Shown piece by piece: positions 1 through 8,689 of a DNA stretch of 64,000 nt. The notes beneath the pieces were generated by a model. That model saw nothing but the letters and a program-made list of their open reading frames with translations, ran no database searches and had not been told where the DNA came from. The DNA comes from Leadbettera azotonutricia ZAS-9. GTDB lineage: Bacteria > Spirochaetota > Spirochaetia > Treponematales > Breznakiellaceae. Each line of letters begins with the position of its first letter. Within the stretch, counting starts at the first letter, position 1. Both the position numbers and the translations under genes were made by a program. The stretch is from positions 2,719,389-2,783,388 of the forward strand of contig NC_015577.1 of assembly GCF_000214355.1 (NCBI RefSeq), written 5' to 3'.

Positions 1-1329
1 GAGTGTTACTTTTTTATAACCTCTCTGGGTATGGGAGGTTACGCTGATTTTCCAAACAAGAACCCCTGCCGCAAGGAGTATCACCACAAGCCAGGAAAAG
101 GCCGGCACTTTCCAGGGCCTCCACCTTTCATCCTCGGTAAAGCTAAAGCCCAGGCTTTGTTCCAGGTTCCTGCGGAGGACAGCCAGGGCAGCCCCCGGAA
201 GGCTGTCCCTTTCGTTCTTGCGTATCAGGGCCAGGGCGCTTGCATAGCGGCCCTCTTCCCAAAGGATTTTAACATTTCCGGCAATCTTTTCATATTCCTT
301 CCTGAACAAGGGGAACACATTGCCGGACAATTCCGGGAAGAGGGGCTTCATGGTTTCGTCGTTTTCTTCGGCAGCCGGCGATGGGGCAGCCGGCGATGGG
401 GCAGCCGGCGATGGGGCAGCTTGGGTTGTGCTTGCCGCAGGGGCCTGGGCAGCAGCAGCCGGGGCGAGGGCTATGCTGAGGCGGGGCACTTCTAGGGAAA
501 GGCCTTCGGCCTGGACAGGCAGAGGGCCAAGGACCAGGGCATCCCCTTCAAGGGGGATGAGCCTGAAACGATAACGGATTATGCCATCGGCGCCAGCGCC
601 TTCAAAGGGCAGCTCTTCCATGATTGTATTTGCGGAGGTCTTTCCCTGAAGGAAAAAACGGGGAATGGGCTTCTGGAGATCCCAGTTATTAAGGGCCAAG
701 GCGATATCCCCCGGAGCGCCAATGACAAGGGAAGAGGGAGGCGTTTCCCAGCGGAAAACCGGGGCATTGCGCCGGGAAGCCCCAGGCTCTGCAGCTATGC
801 GGAGGCTGATGGTTCCGGTGGCGGCCCGTTTTCCTGCAGCGGTAACTTCGAAGGGTTCAATGGTAAGGGCGCCGGATGCCAGGGGTGTGAACAAAAATTC
901 CACCGCCGTCCAGCGTGCAGGTTCAGGGGCAGGCCCTGATTCGTCGAGCCTTCCCGGATGGGTAATGTACCTGGCCTCGGTGCGTACGCGCTCCAGGATC
1001 AAGGTCGGGGGGAAACGGGGCGGCCTGACCGTAACCTGGGAGGCAAGGGGGTGGTCAGCCAGTATGGTAACCGAAAGGCTGCCCCTCACCACAGGGGAAG
1101 ATGGGGAAGTCACGACCAGCACGTCCATAGGGAGGTATGCTTCCGCTGGCGCTCCGGCATCAGTATCAGCACTGCTGCCTGAAGCAGAAACCGAAGTTGC
1201 ACTCTCCCCACCCTCCCCCGCTTCCTGGGATGAAACCAGAAAGCCCGGATTAATGAAGAGCATGGCCAGGGCTATTAATAGTCGGGGCCGGAAGTATCGT
1301 CTTCTTTTGCCCATTCCCTGCTTTTCCAT
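1..1329 (-). CDS. batD: BatD-like oxygen-tolerance membrane protein (partial, runs off left edge)
   Basis: The reading frame stays open from an ATG preceded by GGGAG/AGGA to the window edge, giving at least 443 codons. The N-terminus is a basic stretch followed by a hydrophobic signal sequence. The middle is a beta-rich extracellular-type region (PRFPPTLILERV, FLFTPLASGALTIEPFEV) typical of BatD. A PSPAA repeat follows, then a helical part and a membrane anchor (WLVVILLAAGVLVW) about 15 residues before the edge. BatD proteins are secreted or membrane partners of the VWA proteins BatA and BatB. The start overlaps the end of the upstream batB/C gene by about 55 bases, so the two are probably translationally coupled. 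An alternative ATG lies five codons downstream. The exact function of Bat proteins is unsettled; aerotolerance is the historical name. Confidence 0.75.
   Translation of the reverse strand, partial: MEKQGMGKRRRYFRPRLLIALAMLFINPGFLVSSQEAGEGGESATSVSASGSSADTDAGAPAEAYLPMDVLVVTSPSSPVVRGSLSVTILADHPLASQVTVRPPRFPPTLILERVRTEARYITHPGRLDESGPAPEPARWTAVEFLFTPLASGALTIEPFEVTAAGKRAATGTISLRIAAEPGASRRNAPVFRWETPPSSLVIGAPGDIALALNNWDLQKPIPRFFLQGKTSANTIMEELPFEGAGADGIIRYRFRLIPLEGDALVLGPLPVQAEGLSLEVPRLSIALAPAAAAQAPAASTTQAAPSPAAPSPAAPSPAAEENDETMKPLFPELSGNVFPLFRKEYEKIAGNVKILWEEGRYASALALIRKNERDSLPGAALAVLRRNLEQSLGFSFTEDERWRPWKVPAFSWLVVILLAAGVLVWKISVTSHTQRGYKKVTL
371..420. repeat. 15-base tandem repeat inside batD-like gene
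   Basis: The unit gcagccggcgatggg is present three times without a mismatch, plus five bases of a fourth copy. On the coding (minus) strand it encodes repeated Pro-Ser-Pro-Ala-Ala in a linker between the beta-rich region and the C-terminal helical part. The unit is a multiple of three, so copy-number change would keep the frame. Confidence 0.9.
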
Positions 1330-2918
1330 TGATCCTGCTCCCTCTGGCGTAGGTAATTATAAAGTATGGGAGAATCTGAACCCTCCCCCGTATTTCCGGT
1401 TTCCGGAACCCCCTCGGCTGTTGAAGCCTGGGAGCTCGAAGCGCGGTCAAGGGTAAGTAGGCTCAGCTCCAGATTCCTCTTGGCCTCAATGCGGCTTCCG
1501 TCTATTTCCAAAGCGCCCCTGAACGCTTTGGCAGCTTGCTCATACTCCCTTTTTTCAAAATATATGATCCCTGAATTGTATTGTATCCTGTAACGGAGCT
1601 CGGGGTGATCTCCGCCCAGGGCCAGGACCTTTTCCGCAGCAGCATAGCGCTCCAGAGCAGCCTGGCTTTCTTCGAGCGCCCAGTAAGCAGAACCCAGCCC
1701 ATACTCGGCGTAAGGGGCAGCGTCGTCGTAATCCATGGCTTTCAGATACGAAGAAATTGCCTCGGTGTATAATCCCCGGCTGTTAAAAAAATTGCCTTCC
1801 ATGATGAGAAGCTTCCCCTCGGTGCGTGAACAGGAAATTCCGGACAAAGCGAAAAGGCAGAGGAGAACAGGAAAGATCTTCTTCTTCCTGCGGCCTACGC
1901 CAAGGAACCTCGAAACACCGAAACTCACCAGGGCTGCAAGCACAAAAAGCTGCCACCTGGCCTTGGACTCCCGCCTGTGCCCTGAAAGGCCTGAATCCGC
2001 CGACAGGGATTTAAAATAATCATGCAGTATCGCTGCTGCATCATTCCTGTTTCCATCGATATAAATACCGCCGGTTTTTTCAACGCTATTTTTAAGGAAC
2101 TCCCCGCGCCGGGTACTTATCACAGGCAAGCCGTTGGCCGAAAGAAGAACCCCATTGGGCGCATCCGCCCCGGCTTCCACAGGCACGGGCCCTCCGTCCT
2201 CAGTGCCCAGGCCAGCGGCACAAAGAACAATGCCTGCATCCTGGGCCTTTTTCAAAGCACCTTCAAGGGTGCCTGAGTGTATCTCGCCATCGGTAAGGAG
2301 AAGTATACCCCGCCTGCCGGGCATATTATCCTTAAAGGCGCCCGAAGCTGCCGTAATGAGGGAATCGAGATCGGTGCCTGTGCCGGTAACAGCAAAACTA
2401 TCAAGGCTGTCGAGGAAATTCAAAACCGCCTCCGAGTCGTAGGTGAGGGGAACCGCGAGTATGCCCCGGCCTTTTCCTATGGCTGTCCCGATGCGTATAT
2501 CGTTCAAGCCAAGGGCTAAATCCCGGGCAAGGGCAAGGGCCCTTTCGAGGCGGGAAGCATTTTGCCCTGCGTCCTGGTTCCCCGGCAAGGGCGGGCAATC
2601 CCGCACGTTCATGCTTCGGGAAATATCCAGGGCCAGCACCACATCCACGCCCCTGCGGTAATCGGCTACCAGTTCTTCACCCCACCGGGGGCCCGCAAGG
2701 GATAAAATAAGGAAGCCCAAAAAAAGCACAAAGAAGCAATCGGAATATACCATGCGGGAGCGGTATTCTTTGACCAGGGCATCCTTTTTCCCGACAGAAG
2801 CAGAAGCCGCAAAAAGGTCGGCCGCATTCCTGCATTTCTGATAACGGAAGATCATCATTATTGCTATTGGAATTAGCAGTATTAGTAACAACAGAAAACG
2901 GGGGCTGTCAAAAATCAT
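1275..2918 (-). CDS. batB: BatB/BatC fusion: VWA-domain membrane protein with C-terminal TPR repeats
   Basis: The 547-residue protein starts with two membrane segments (about residues 7-24 and 61-75), followed by a von Willebrand A domain. Its metal-ion site is complete: D98-x-S100-x-S102, a Thr in GTGTDLDSL and TDGE. Two hydrophobic segments near residues 320-365 follow, the second ending in SGISCS. The last 170 residues hold at least two TPR-like helical pairs (YTEAISSYLKAM, YEQAAKAFRGALEI). In Bacteroides the VWA protein BatB and the TPR protein BatC are separate genes, so this is a natural fusion. The start overlaps batA in an ATGA, which indicates coupled translation. The acidic, Gln-rich tail is probably disordered. 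Confidence 0.85.
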   Translation of the reverse strand: MIFDSPRFLLLLILLIPIAIMMIFRYQKCRNAADLFAASASVGKKDALVKEYRSRMVYSDCFFVLFLGFLILSLAGPRWGEELVADYRRGVDVVLALDISRSMNVRDCPPLPGNQDAGQNASRLERALALARDLALGLNDIRIGTAIGKGRGILAVPLTYDSEAVLNFLDSLDSFAVTGTGTDLDSLITAASGAFKDNMPGRRGILLLTDGEIHSGTLEGALKKAQDAGIVLCAAGLGTEDGGPVPVEAGADAPNGVLLSANGLPVISTRRGEFLKNSVEKTGGIYIDGNRNDAAAILHDYFKSLSADSGLSGHRRESKARWQLFVLAALVSFGVSRFLGVGRRKKKIFPVLLCLFALSGISCSRTEGKLLIMEGNFFNSRGLYTEAISSYLKAMDYDDAAPYAEYGLGSAYWALEESQAALERYAAAEKVLALGGDHPELRYRIQYNSGIIYFEKREYEQAAKAFRGALEIDGSRIEAKRNLELSLLTLDRASSSQASTAEGVPETGNTGEGSDSPILYNYLRQREQDQWKSREWAKEDDTSGPDY

Positions 2919-3916
2919 ATTAAAGCCCCCAGTATATAACGCCTGATGAACCGCACCCCATATAACAGTATTAGGGCTAACACAATAAAAACTTCGTGGA
3001 AAGGTTCCTTGCGCCTCACTACCCCTGAACGGCGTATGGTCATTTCGCCCTGATCTACCTTTGCAAAGGCAGTCGCAAGGGCCTCTGCCGAAGGCGCCGC
3101 AATCCAGGTCCCATTCCCTTTTTCCGCAATAGACTTAAGGCTTTCAGGATCATAATGGGATTCGAAAGTGCCTGTCCGCCTCATTCTGGTATTCGGGTCG
3201 AGGTAATTGATGGGGATCTCCCCGCTGGAACCGACCCCTATGACCCAGAGTGAAATTCCCAAATCGCCCAAAAGGGATGCCGCGGCTTCAGGATGCACCG
3301 AGCCTGCGTTGTTCTCGCCGTCGGTGATAAGCACCACTGCCCGCCTCGGCGCCGAGGATCGCCTGAGGTGAAGGCCCGCGACAGCCAGCCCCATGCCCAG
3401 GGCTGTGCCATCCCCCAGTTCGCCGATAGCCAGGGTGTCAAGACGGGAATAAAGGCTTTCCCTGTCGGTGGTAAGGGGAACCAAAAGGCCCGCGTCCGCC
3501 CCCACAGCCACAAGGCCCAGGCCGTCCTGGGGCCGCCGGCCCGCAAAATCCCTCACCAGATCCCGGGCAGCATCAAAACGGCTCCTGCCGTTCATGTCCA
3601 TGCCGGCCATGCTGGGGCTCACATCAACCACAAAAAATATGTCCGCGCCCCTGCTGAACCACACAGTTTCAGTGTAGATAAAGTGGGGCCCTGCGGCGGC
3701 AATAAAAAGGAATACAACCCCGGCCAGTTCCAGGGCATGCAGCATCTTCAATAAAAGCTCGAGGTTTACAGGCGGCTTGAAGGGTATGCCCCCCGGAGGT
3801 CCCAAGGGCAATTCCAGGGTGAAGAGAGGTTTGAACCTCCTGGAAAATATAAGCATGAGGGGGATAAAGATGACGGCCGCGGCCAAAAGGTAGGGCCTGT
3901 CAAACGCCGCGCTCAT
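2915..3916 (-). CDS. batA: BatA: VWA-domain membrane protein
   Basis: This 333-residue protein has two N-terminal membrane segments, a VWA domain and a C-terminal membrane segment (VFIVLALILLYGVRFI). The MIDAS residues are visible: D98-x-S100-x-S102 in VVDVSPSM, a Thr in GDGTALG and an Asp in TDGEN. Such VWA proteins are thought to be assembled or remodelled by the MoxR AAA+ ATPase encoded at the head of the same operon. Both ends overlap the neighbouring genes by four bases (ATGA). The length and layout match the BatA family. Confidence 0.88.
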   Translation of the reverse strand: MSAAFDRPYLLAAAVIFIPLMLIFSRRFKPLFTLELPLGPPGGIPFKPPVNLELLLKMLHALELAGVVFLFIAAAGPHFIYTETVWFSRGADIFFVVDVSPSMAGMDMNGRSRFDAARDLVRDFAGRRPQDGLGLVAVGADAGLLVPLTTDRESLYSRLDTLAIGELGDGTALGMGLAVAGLHLRRSSAPRRAVVLITDGENNAGSVHPEAAASLLGDLGISLWVIGVGSSGEIPINYLDPNTRMRRTGTFESHYDPESLKSIAEKGNGTWIAAPSAEALATAFAKVDQGEMTIRRSGVVRRKEPFHEVFIVLALILLYGVRFIRRYILGALI

Positions 3917-4851
3917 GAGGCTGCCTTCTCTGTCTTTGCGAGGGATAAAATAAATTCGTTGAGTTCATCCAGAACCTTCCGGAGATCCCCCTTGGCGATT
4001 TTTGATCCCGAAAAACGCAGGGTTTCCCACCGGCGAAAAAGGTCGCAGAGGTAATCGCCTTTGATGGAATCCCCTTTTGCCGAATCCCTCGCGGCAAGGC
4101 TGACATCCCTGAATTCAAGGGGCGTCAAAATCCTGCAGTTCACCCCGGTAAAGATGCTTAAGAATTCCCGGAATTCCCCTGAAAGAAGGGAGAAAAGCTC
4201 CATCTGCCGGTGGATGCTTCCTCCTTCGCTTTCGACCCGGAGCCTCCTCAAAAATCTGTCCATCACCCGGAGAAGCCGCTTTCTCCTCCATCTTTCCCTG
4301 AAGGCAGAAAAATGCTTCCGCCCCCAAATGCTCCCCCCGATCCCCAAAAAAACAAGCGCCAGGATTCCTGAAGCAGCCCCATAGACCAAAAGCCCCGTTC
4401 CCGGGACAGTGAGGGGCGCCGCAGGTTCAGCCAGGGCAGCTTCCTGGGGTCTCAGGATGGAAGCCACAGACGCTTCAAGCCCCGAAACCTGAAGCGGCTC
4501 TCCGGCAGACGAAGGTATCTCGATATCGGGAAAAGCGACAATGCCCGGCGCATAGGGAATGAAATCAATCAGCAGCCTTGTCCCGTTCCTCTGTTCCAGC
4601 TCAATCCTCGTGATAAGCACATCATTAGCCTTGGGCAGCAATTCAGGCGCGGTATGCGCAAAAGCCCTGGCAGCCAAAAAAGCCTGCCCCAGCTGCACCA
4701 CCAGCCTTCCACTGTCGCCCACAAAAATAGTCTGGGGAATCAGATAAGGCGTCTCGGCTTTTTGGCTGTTGTCCTGGGCCCAGGCAGAATCCACAGGCGC
4801 GAGGCTGCACAGCAATACGCTTAATAATAAAACCAGGGGCTGCCGCTTCAT
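3913..4851 (-). CDS. Bat-operon membrane protein, signal peptide plus one TM segment
   Basis: The 312-residue product begins with a cleavable-looking signal sequence ending near SAWA-QD. A beta-type extracellular domain follows (about residues 35-135), then a membrane segment (LLVYGAASGILALVFLGIGG, about 155-175) and a basic, helical cytoplasmic region. Layout and position resemble the small BatD-like or DUF4381-like proteins found between the DUF58 and batA genes of other bat operons, but I do not recognise a defining motif. ATGA overlaps with both neighbours place it firmly in the operon. It is probably a partner of the VWA proteins (inference). Confidence 0.7.
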   Translation of the reverse strand: MKRQPLVLLLSVLLCSLAPVDSAWAQDNSQKAETPYLIPQTIFVGDSGRLVVQLGQAFLAARAFAHTAPELLPKANDVLITRIELEQRNGTRLLIDFIPYAPGIVAFPDIEIPSSAGEPLQVSGLEASVASILRPQEAALAEPAAPLTVPGTGLLVYGAASGILALVFLGIGGSIWGRKHFSAFRERWRRKRLLRVMDRFLRRLRVESEGGSIHRQMELFSLLSGEFREFLSIFTGVNCRILTPLEFRDVSLAARDSAKGDSIKGDYLCDLFRRWETLRFSGSKIAKGDLRKVLDELNEFILSLAKTEKAAS

Positions 4852-5723
4852 CCCCGCCGCCTTTCGCTGAAGAAGCGTATCAGCGCGGCGGAGGCATCCT
4901 CGCCAGTGGAGATATCCAAAAGCGCAGCCCCGGATCTCCTGCAGATGGATTCCCAGAGACGGCGGCGCTCCTCGTGCCAGTCGGCCCAGGCATTGCGGAA
5001 ACCCGCGAAGGAAGCGGGCGCCCTGAGCTTTAGGCCTGTCTCGGGATCTTCCAGAGTAAGAAGGCCGCCTCCGCTTATTTCTTTATCCAGGGGGCTGGAG
5101 ATCCTCAGGGCTATGACATCGTGCTTGCGGGACATATCCCCCATTTCGTGTTCCCAATCAAGGCAGAGAAAGTCGGAAATCACCACCAGGAGGCTGCGTC
5201 GTTTTAGAAGCCGCCCTGCGCCGGTGAGGGCAATGCCCAGGCCCGTGCCCTTTTCTTTAGGGTGGTTTTCCAGAGCCGCGCTGATAAGGGCCATGGTATG
5301 GGGCTTCCCCTTGCGGGGCGGGAAGATGCGGTTAATGGTACGGTCGAAAAAAACAGCCCCCACCCGCTGGCCGGCCCTATCGGCAGAAAAGGCGACGAGC
5401 GCCCCAGCCAAAAGCCCCTGCTCATAGCGGGTAAGATCGCCGCCCCCGGAAGCATGCATGGAAGCGGAATTATCGAGGATGATGCAGACCATCATCTCCC
5501 GCTCTTCCCGGTACATCTTTACATAGGGGGTACCGAAGCGGGCGCTCACATTCCAGTCGATGGAACGCACATCGTCGCCCCGTTCATAGTGGCGCACCTC
5601 GTCGAATTCAATGCCCTGGCCTTTGAAGATGGAACGGTAATCCCCGGAAAGGAGATCCTCGGCCAAGCCTCCCGCAAGAAGGGGGAAGGTAGTAATTTTT
5701 GCAAGTAACTCGTGGCGATCCAT
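4848..5723 (-). CDS. DUF58 family protein of the moxR/bat operon
   Basis: The 291-residue protein carries the DUF58 hallmark near residues 33-62: FKGQGIEFDEVRHYERGDD followed by VRSIDWNVSAR. A VWA-like fold follows, with a partial metal site (ILDNSASMHA) and HDVIALRISSPLD further on. DUF58 proteins are regularly encoded directly after moxR and are thought to be part of the MoxR-VWA chaperone systems. No convincing Shine-Dalgarno sequence precedes the ATG, which lies ten bases after the moxR stop, so translation may depend on termination of moxR. Confidence 0.85.
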   Translation of the reverse strand: MDRHELLAKITTFPLLAGGLAEDLLSGDYRSIFKGQGIEFDEVRHYERGDDVRSIDWNVSARFGTPYVKMYREEREMMVCIILDNSASMHASGGGDLTRYEQGLLAGALVAFSADRAGQRVGAVFFDRTINRIFPPRKGKPHTMALISAALENHPKEKGTGLGIALTGAGRLLKRRSLLVVISDFLCLDWEHEMGDMSRKHDVIALRISSPLDKEISGGGLLTLEDPETGLKLRAPASFAGFRNAWADWHEERRRLWESICRRSGAALLDISTGEDASAALIRFFSERRRG

Positions 5724-5733
5724 TAAAAGACCA

Positions 5734-6774
5734 TCAAGGCATGGGAACCAAGGTCAGGATTCGGGATATCACCGAATCGGGTTCAAGGCCGTCGGCCTCC
5801 GCCTCGTATGAAAGCACCAGCCTGTGGCGCAATACCGGAAAAGCCGCAGCCTTCACGTCCTCGGGGGTTACAAAGGAGCGGCCTTCAAAAAGCGCCCTGA
5901 TCCTGGAACAGCGGTAGAGGGCCAGGGAAGCCCTGGGGCTTGCCCCGAAGGCTATGTAGCGGTAAATGCCCTCCCTGCCCGACCTGGCTGCCTTTTCCCG
6001 CAAAGGCCGGGAAGCGGACACCACCGAAACTATATAGCTCATGATCTGCTCATCGATAAAGACCGAATCCGCCGCTGCCCTGAGCGTTTCGAGGGATGCA
6101 GTGTCCAGCACCGTATTGAGCGGGGCGGATCTCGCCTTGTCGGCTTCATTATTTTCATCAGCCCTGTCGGCTGCACGGCTCGAAGAAAAGGGGGCCGCAA
6201 AGTCCAGTATCTTCAATTCCTCGGAAGGATCAGGATAGCGGATCAGCAGTTTAAGGAGGAAACGATCCAGTTCGGCCTCGGGCAGGGCATAAGTCCCCTC
6301 GTGCTCGATGGGGTTCTGGGTAGCCAGCACAAAAAAGGGGTCCGGGAGGGGATAAGAATTCTCCCCGATAGTAACCTGCCTCTCCTCCATTGCCTCCAGG
6401 AGGGCCGACTGCACCTTGGCAGGGGCCCGGTTAATCTCGTCCGCCAGGATCACATTGGCAAAGACAGGCCCTCTCCGCACCGAAAAGGAACCTGAAGCCT
6501 GTTCCCAGATGAGGGTGCCTGTAAGGTCAGCAGGAAGCAGATCCGGGGTAAACTGTATGCGCTTAAAAACAAGGCCCGTGATCTCTGCCAGGCTTTTGAC
6601 CGCCCTGGTCTTGGCAAGCCCAGGGACACCTTCCAAAAGTATATGCCCCCCGGCTATAAGCGACATCAGAAGGCCGTCTATCATCTCGCCCTGGCCGACT
6701 ATGCGCTTCGCCATCTCCCGCCTACAGGCATCCAGGAGCGCGGCAGCAGGAGCTGTATCAAAATTTTCGTCCAT
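5734..6774 (-). CDS. moxR: MoxR-family AAA+ ATPase
   Basis: The 346-residue protein is a typical MoxR ATPase. Walker A is GVPGLAKT (K55), Walker B is VILADEINRAP (D112, E113), and the MoxR signature continues as AKVQSALLEAMEERQVTIG. MoxR ATPases remodel VWA-domain clients, here most likely BatA, BatB and the DUF58 protein encoded downstream. I chose the ATG at MDENFDTAP because a promoter (TTGCTA-18-TATACT) ends eight bases before it; an upstream in-frame start would lie inside or before that promoter. The sequence GGAG also sits next to the ATG. It is the first gene of a six-gene minus-strand operon. Confidence 0.9.
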   Translation of the reverse strand: MDENFDTAPAAALLDACRREMAKRIVGQGEMIDGLLMSLIAGGHILLEGVPGLAKTRAVKSLAEITGLVFKRIQFTPDLLPADLTGTLIWEQASGSFSVRRGPVFANVILADEINRAPAKVQSALLEAMEERQVTIGENSYPLPDPFFVLATQNPIEHEGTYALPEAELDRFLLKLLIRYPDPSEELKILDFAAPFSSSRAADRADENNEADKARSAPLNTVLDTASLETLRAAADSVFIDEQIMSYIVSVVSASRPLREKAARSGREGIYRYIAFGASPRASLALYRCSRIRALFEGRSFVTPEDVKAAAFPVLRHRLVLSYEAEADGLEPDSVISRILTLVPMP

Positions 6775-6782
6775 ATTACTCC

Positions 6783-6812
6783 AGTATAGGCCATGAGTAT
6801 GGGACTTAGCAA
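6783..6812 (-). promoter_or_regulatory. sigma-70 promoter of the moxR/bat operon
   Basis: The minus strand reads TTGCTA, an 18-base spacer and TATACT. The -10 box ends eight bases before the moxR ATG, so the predicted transcript begins only a base or two before the start codon. Confidence 0.6.
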
Positions 6813-6822
6813 TAACTTGTCC

Positions 6823-6856
6823 TTGACAATTCTTTCCTTTCTTAAGACAATTGTCT
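6823..6856 (+). promoter_or_regulatory. candidate promoter and 12-base palindrome before the aminotransferase gene
   Basis: A TTGACA lies 17 bases before GACAAT (a weak -10). That -10 falls inside the perfect palindrome agacaattgtct (6845-6856), which ends four bases before the ATG. The palindrome could be an operator for a dimeric regulator. No ribosome-binding site is visible before the ATG. Confidence 0.4.
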
Positions 6857-6860
6857 AAAT

Positions 6861-8183
6861 ATGAATCCACTAGCTATCGAACTCAACGCCGAATTGAACG
6901 GCACTGCTGCAGGGCGGCTTATGTCCAAGATGGGGAGCCGTCTTTATTTTCCCAAGGGCATCATCGCCCAATCCGCAGAAGCGAAAAAATCCGCCCATGC
7001 TGCCAATGCAACCATAGGCATGGCCTACAGCAAGGGCCTTCCTCTTATACTTTCCTCGATCGTATACAGCATGCCCACCCTCACGCCCGAACAGGCTGTG
7101 GCCTATGCCCCCACCGCGGGGGTAGAAAAGGTGCGCCAGGACTGGAAAAAGCTCATAGCCCAAAAGAACCCTTCATTGAACCCTCAAAACATATCCCTTC
7201 CCGTGGTGGTGCCGGGCCTTACGGCGGGCATCTCCTACATGGCGGATCTCTTCCTGGAAGAAGGGGGCGTCATGCTGGCCAGCGACCCCTGCTGGGATAA
7301 CTACCAGCTTGTTTTTGAGGAGCGCAGGAACGCCCGTCTTAAGGGCATACCTTTTTTTTCCAAGGATTCTATAAAAGCATCCAGGCCAGGGCTCGACCTT
7401 GAAGCCATTAATAAAGCGGTAAAAGAAGAAGCCAAAACCGGGGCTGTGCGCATCATTCTCAACTTCCCCAACAACCCCTCGGGCTATTCCCCCACCAAGG
7501 CCGAATACGACGGCCTGACAAAAATTTTCAAAGAGGCTGCCGAGGCAGGGGCGGACGTGCTGGTGCTCTGCGACGACGCGTACTTCGGCCTTTTTTATGA
7601 GAATGATATTTACCAGGAATCCATTTTCAGCGCATTGGCAGGGCTGCACGAAAAGGTGCTGGCAGTCAAAATCGACGGCCCCATCAAGGAAGATTATGTC
7701 TGGGGCTTAAGGACAGGTTTTGTCACTTTTGGATCAAAGGGCCTCGGCTCGGCCCACTACGACGCCCTTGTCAAAAAACTCATGGGCGCCATACGCTCGT
7801 CGGTTTCCTGCGCCAATACCCCCGCCCAGTACCTCATAATACAGGCAATGGAAGATCCCAGGACCATCAGCGAAAAGGCCCGCTTTCAGGACATGATGCT
7901 CAAGCGCTACCAGGCAGTAAAACAATTTGTCGTGTCTCATCCGAACCACCCGAACCTGACTCCCCTGCCCTTCAATTCAGGCTACTTCATGAGCTTCCGC
8001 ACAGAAGGCGTGAGCGCCGAAAAACTCCGCCAGGAGCTGCTTGCCAGGCACGGCATAGGGGTTGTGTCGTTGGGGGAGAGCTGTCTCCGCGTTGCCTTCG
8101 CGGGGCTGGATGAGGAGATTATAGAATCGACATATAAGGTGATTTACGATACCGCAGAGGGGATGGGGAAGGGGAAGGTATAG
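6861..8183 (+). CDS. PLP-dependent aminotransferase, fold type I
   Basis: The 440-residue protein has the class I/II aminotransferase signatures: NFPNNPSGYSPT near residues 201-212, DDAYFGL near 238-244 for the cofactor pyridine nitrogen, and a probable PLP lysine in GPIKEDYVWGLR (about K276). It would move an amino group between an amino acid and a 2-oxo acid. The amino-acid specificity cannot be read from sequence; the nearest types are aspartate/aromatic-like enzymes. The N-terminus (NPLAIELNAELN) matches this family, which supports the first ATG despite the absence of a Shine-Dalgarno sequence. It is transcribed alone, divergently from moxR, and its stop lies nine bases from the convergent neighbour. 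Confidence 0.85.
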   Translation: MNPLAIELNAELNGTAAGRLMSKMGSRLYFPKGIIAQSAEAKKSAHAANATIGMAYSKGLPLILSSIVYSMPTLTPEQAVAYAPTAGVEKVRQDWKKLIAQKNPSLNPQNISLPVVVPGLTAGISYMADLFLEEGGVMLASDPCWDNYQLVFEERRNARLKGIPFFSKDSIKASRPGLDLEAINKAVKEEAKTGAVRIILNFPNNPSGYSPTKAEYDGLTKIFKEAAEAGADVLVLCDDAYFGLFYENDIYQESIFSALAGLHEKVLAVKIDGPIKEDYVWGLRTGFVTFGSKGLGSAHYDALVKKLMGAIRSSVSCANTPAQYLIIQAMEDPRTISEKARFQDMMLKRYQAVKQFVVSHPNHPNLTPLPFNSGYFMSFRTEGVSAEKLRQELLARHGIGVVSLGESCLRVAFAGLDEEIIESTYKVIYDTAEGMGKGKV

Positions 8184-8192
8184 GCCAAACTT

Positions 8193-8669
8193 TCAGCCTA
8201 TCAACAGTCTGCCTATGTCCTGCAATTCGGGTATCTGCATATAGAGGGGCTTGTGGCCCTTGGCGTCCTGTTTGTCCAATTCCACGAGGTTCACGTAGAG
8301 TTCGTTGAGCAGATCCGCAAAAAGCTGAAGGTTCGAGCCGAAGTTGTTCACCGCCATGTCGCGGAGCACCCGGTCCGGGCCTGTGGAGCCGCCGGAAAGC
8401 CGGTTCCTCAGGGTGGGGACCAGTTCGCGGCGGGTAATGGAGACAAAGCGGGCGGAGGCGGCAATCTGGCGGTAGAGTTCGTCCAGGAGGAAGCCCTGGT
8501 AGCGGAACTGCTCCATCTTTTCCGTGAGGATTTCGATGAGATCCCAGCACTGTTTTTCCAGGGAAAGCTGCAACAGGGCCGGGCGTATAAACCGGTTGGA
8601 GATATTTGACCTGTAATGTTCACCTATGCGTTCAATCAATCTGATAATCTGGGCGTCTCTAACCTGCAA
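8193..8669 (-). CDS. conserved hypothetical helical protein, TTG start
   Basis: I do not recognise the family. The 158-residue product is predicted to be almost entirely alpha-helical and amphipathic, with no signal peptide or membrane segment; it is probably cytoplasmic. The start is decided by the promoter: TTGTCA-17-TATAAT places the transcription start near 8683, which rules out a TTG seven codons upstream. It leaves a TTG preceded by AGAGAGG with six-base spacing (product MQVRDAQIIRLIERIGEHYR). It shares its promoter region with the divergent solute-binding lipoprotein gene. A spirochaete-specific protein is my guess. Confidence 0.6.
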   Translation of the reverse strand: MQVRDAQIIRLIERIGEHYRSNISNRFIRPALLQLSLEKQCWDLIEILTEKMEQFRYQGFLLDELYRQIAASARFVSITRRELVPTLRNRLSGGSTGPDRVLRDMAVNNFGSNLQLFADLLNELYVNLVELDKQDAKGHKPLYMQIPELQDIGRLLIG

Positions 8670-8689
8670 AAATTGCCTCTCTGCATTCA

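Noticed and set aside
371-420. Short direct repeats as a possible CRISPR array
   Set aside because: The units are contiguous with no spacers and encode a repeated peptide; no cas genes are near.
31-495. Open frame on the plus strand at the left edge
   Set aside because: It lies opposite the batD-like gene in the complementary codon register, has no family match, and its Arg/Trp-rich repeat is the mirror of the PSPAA repeat.
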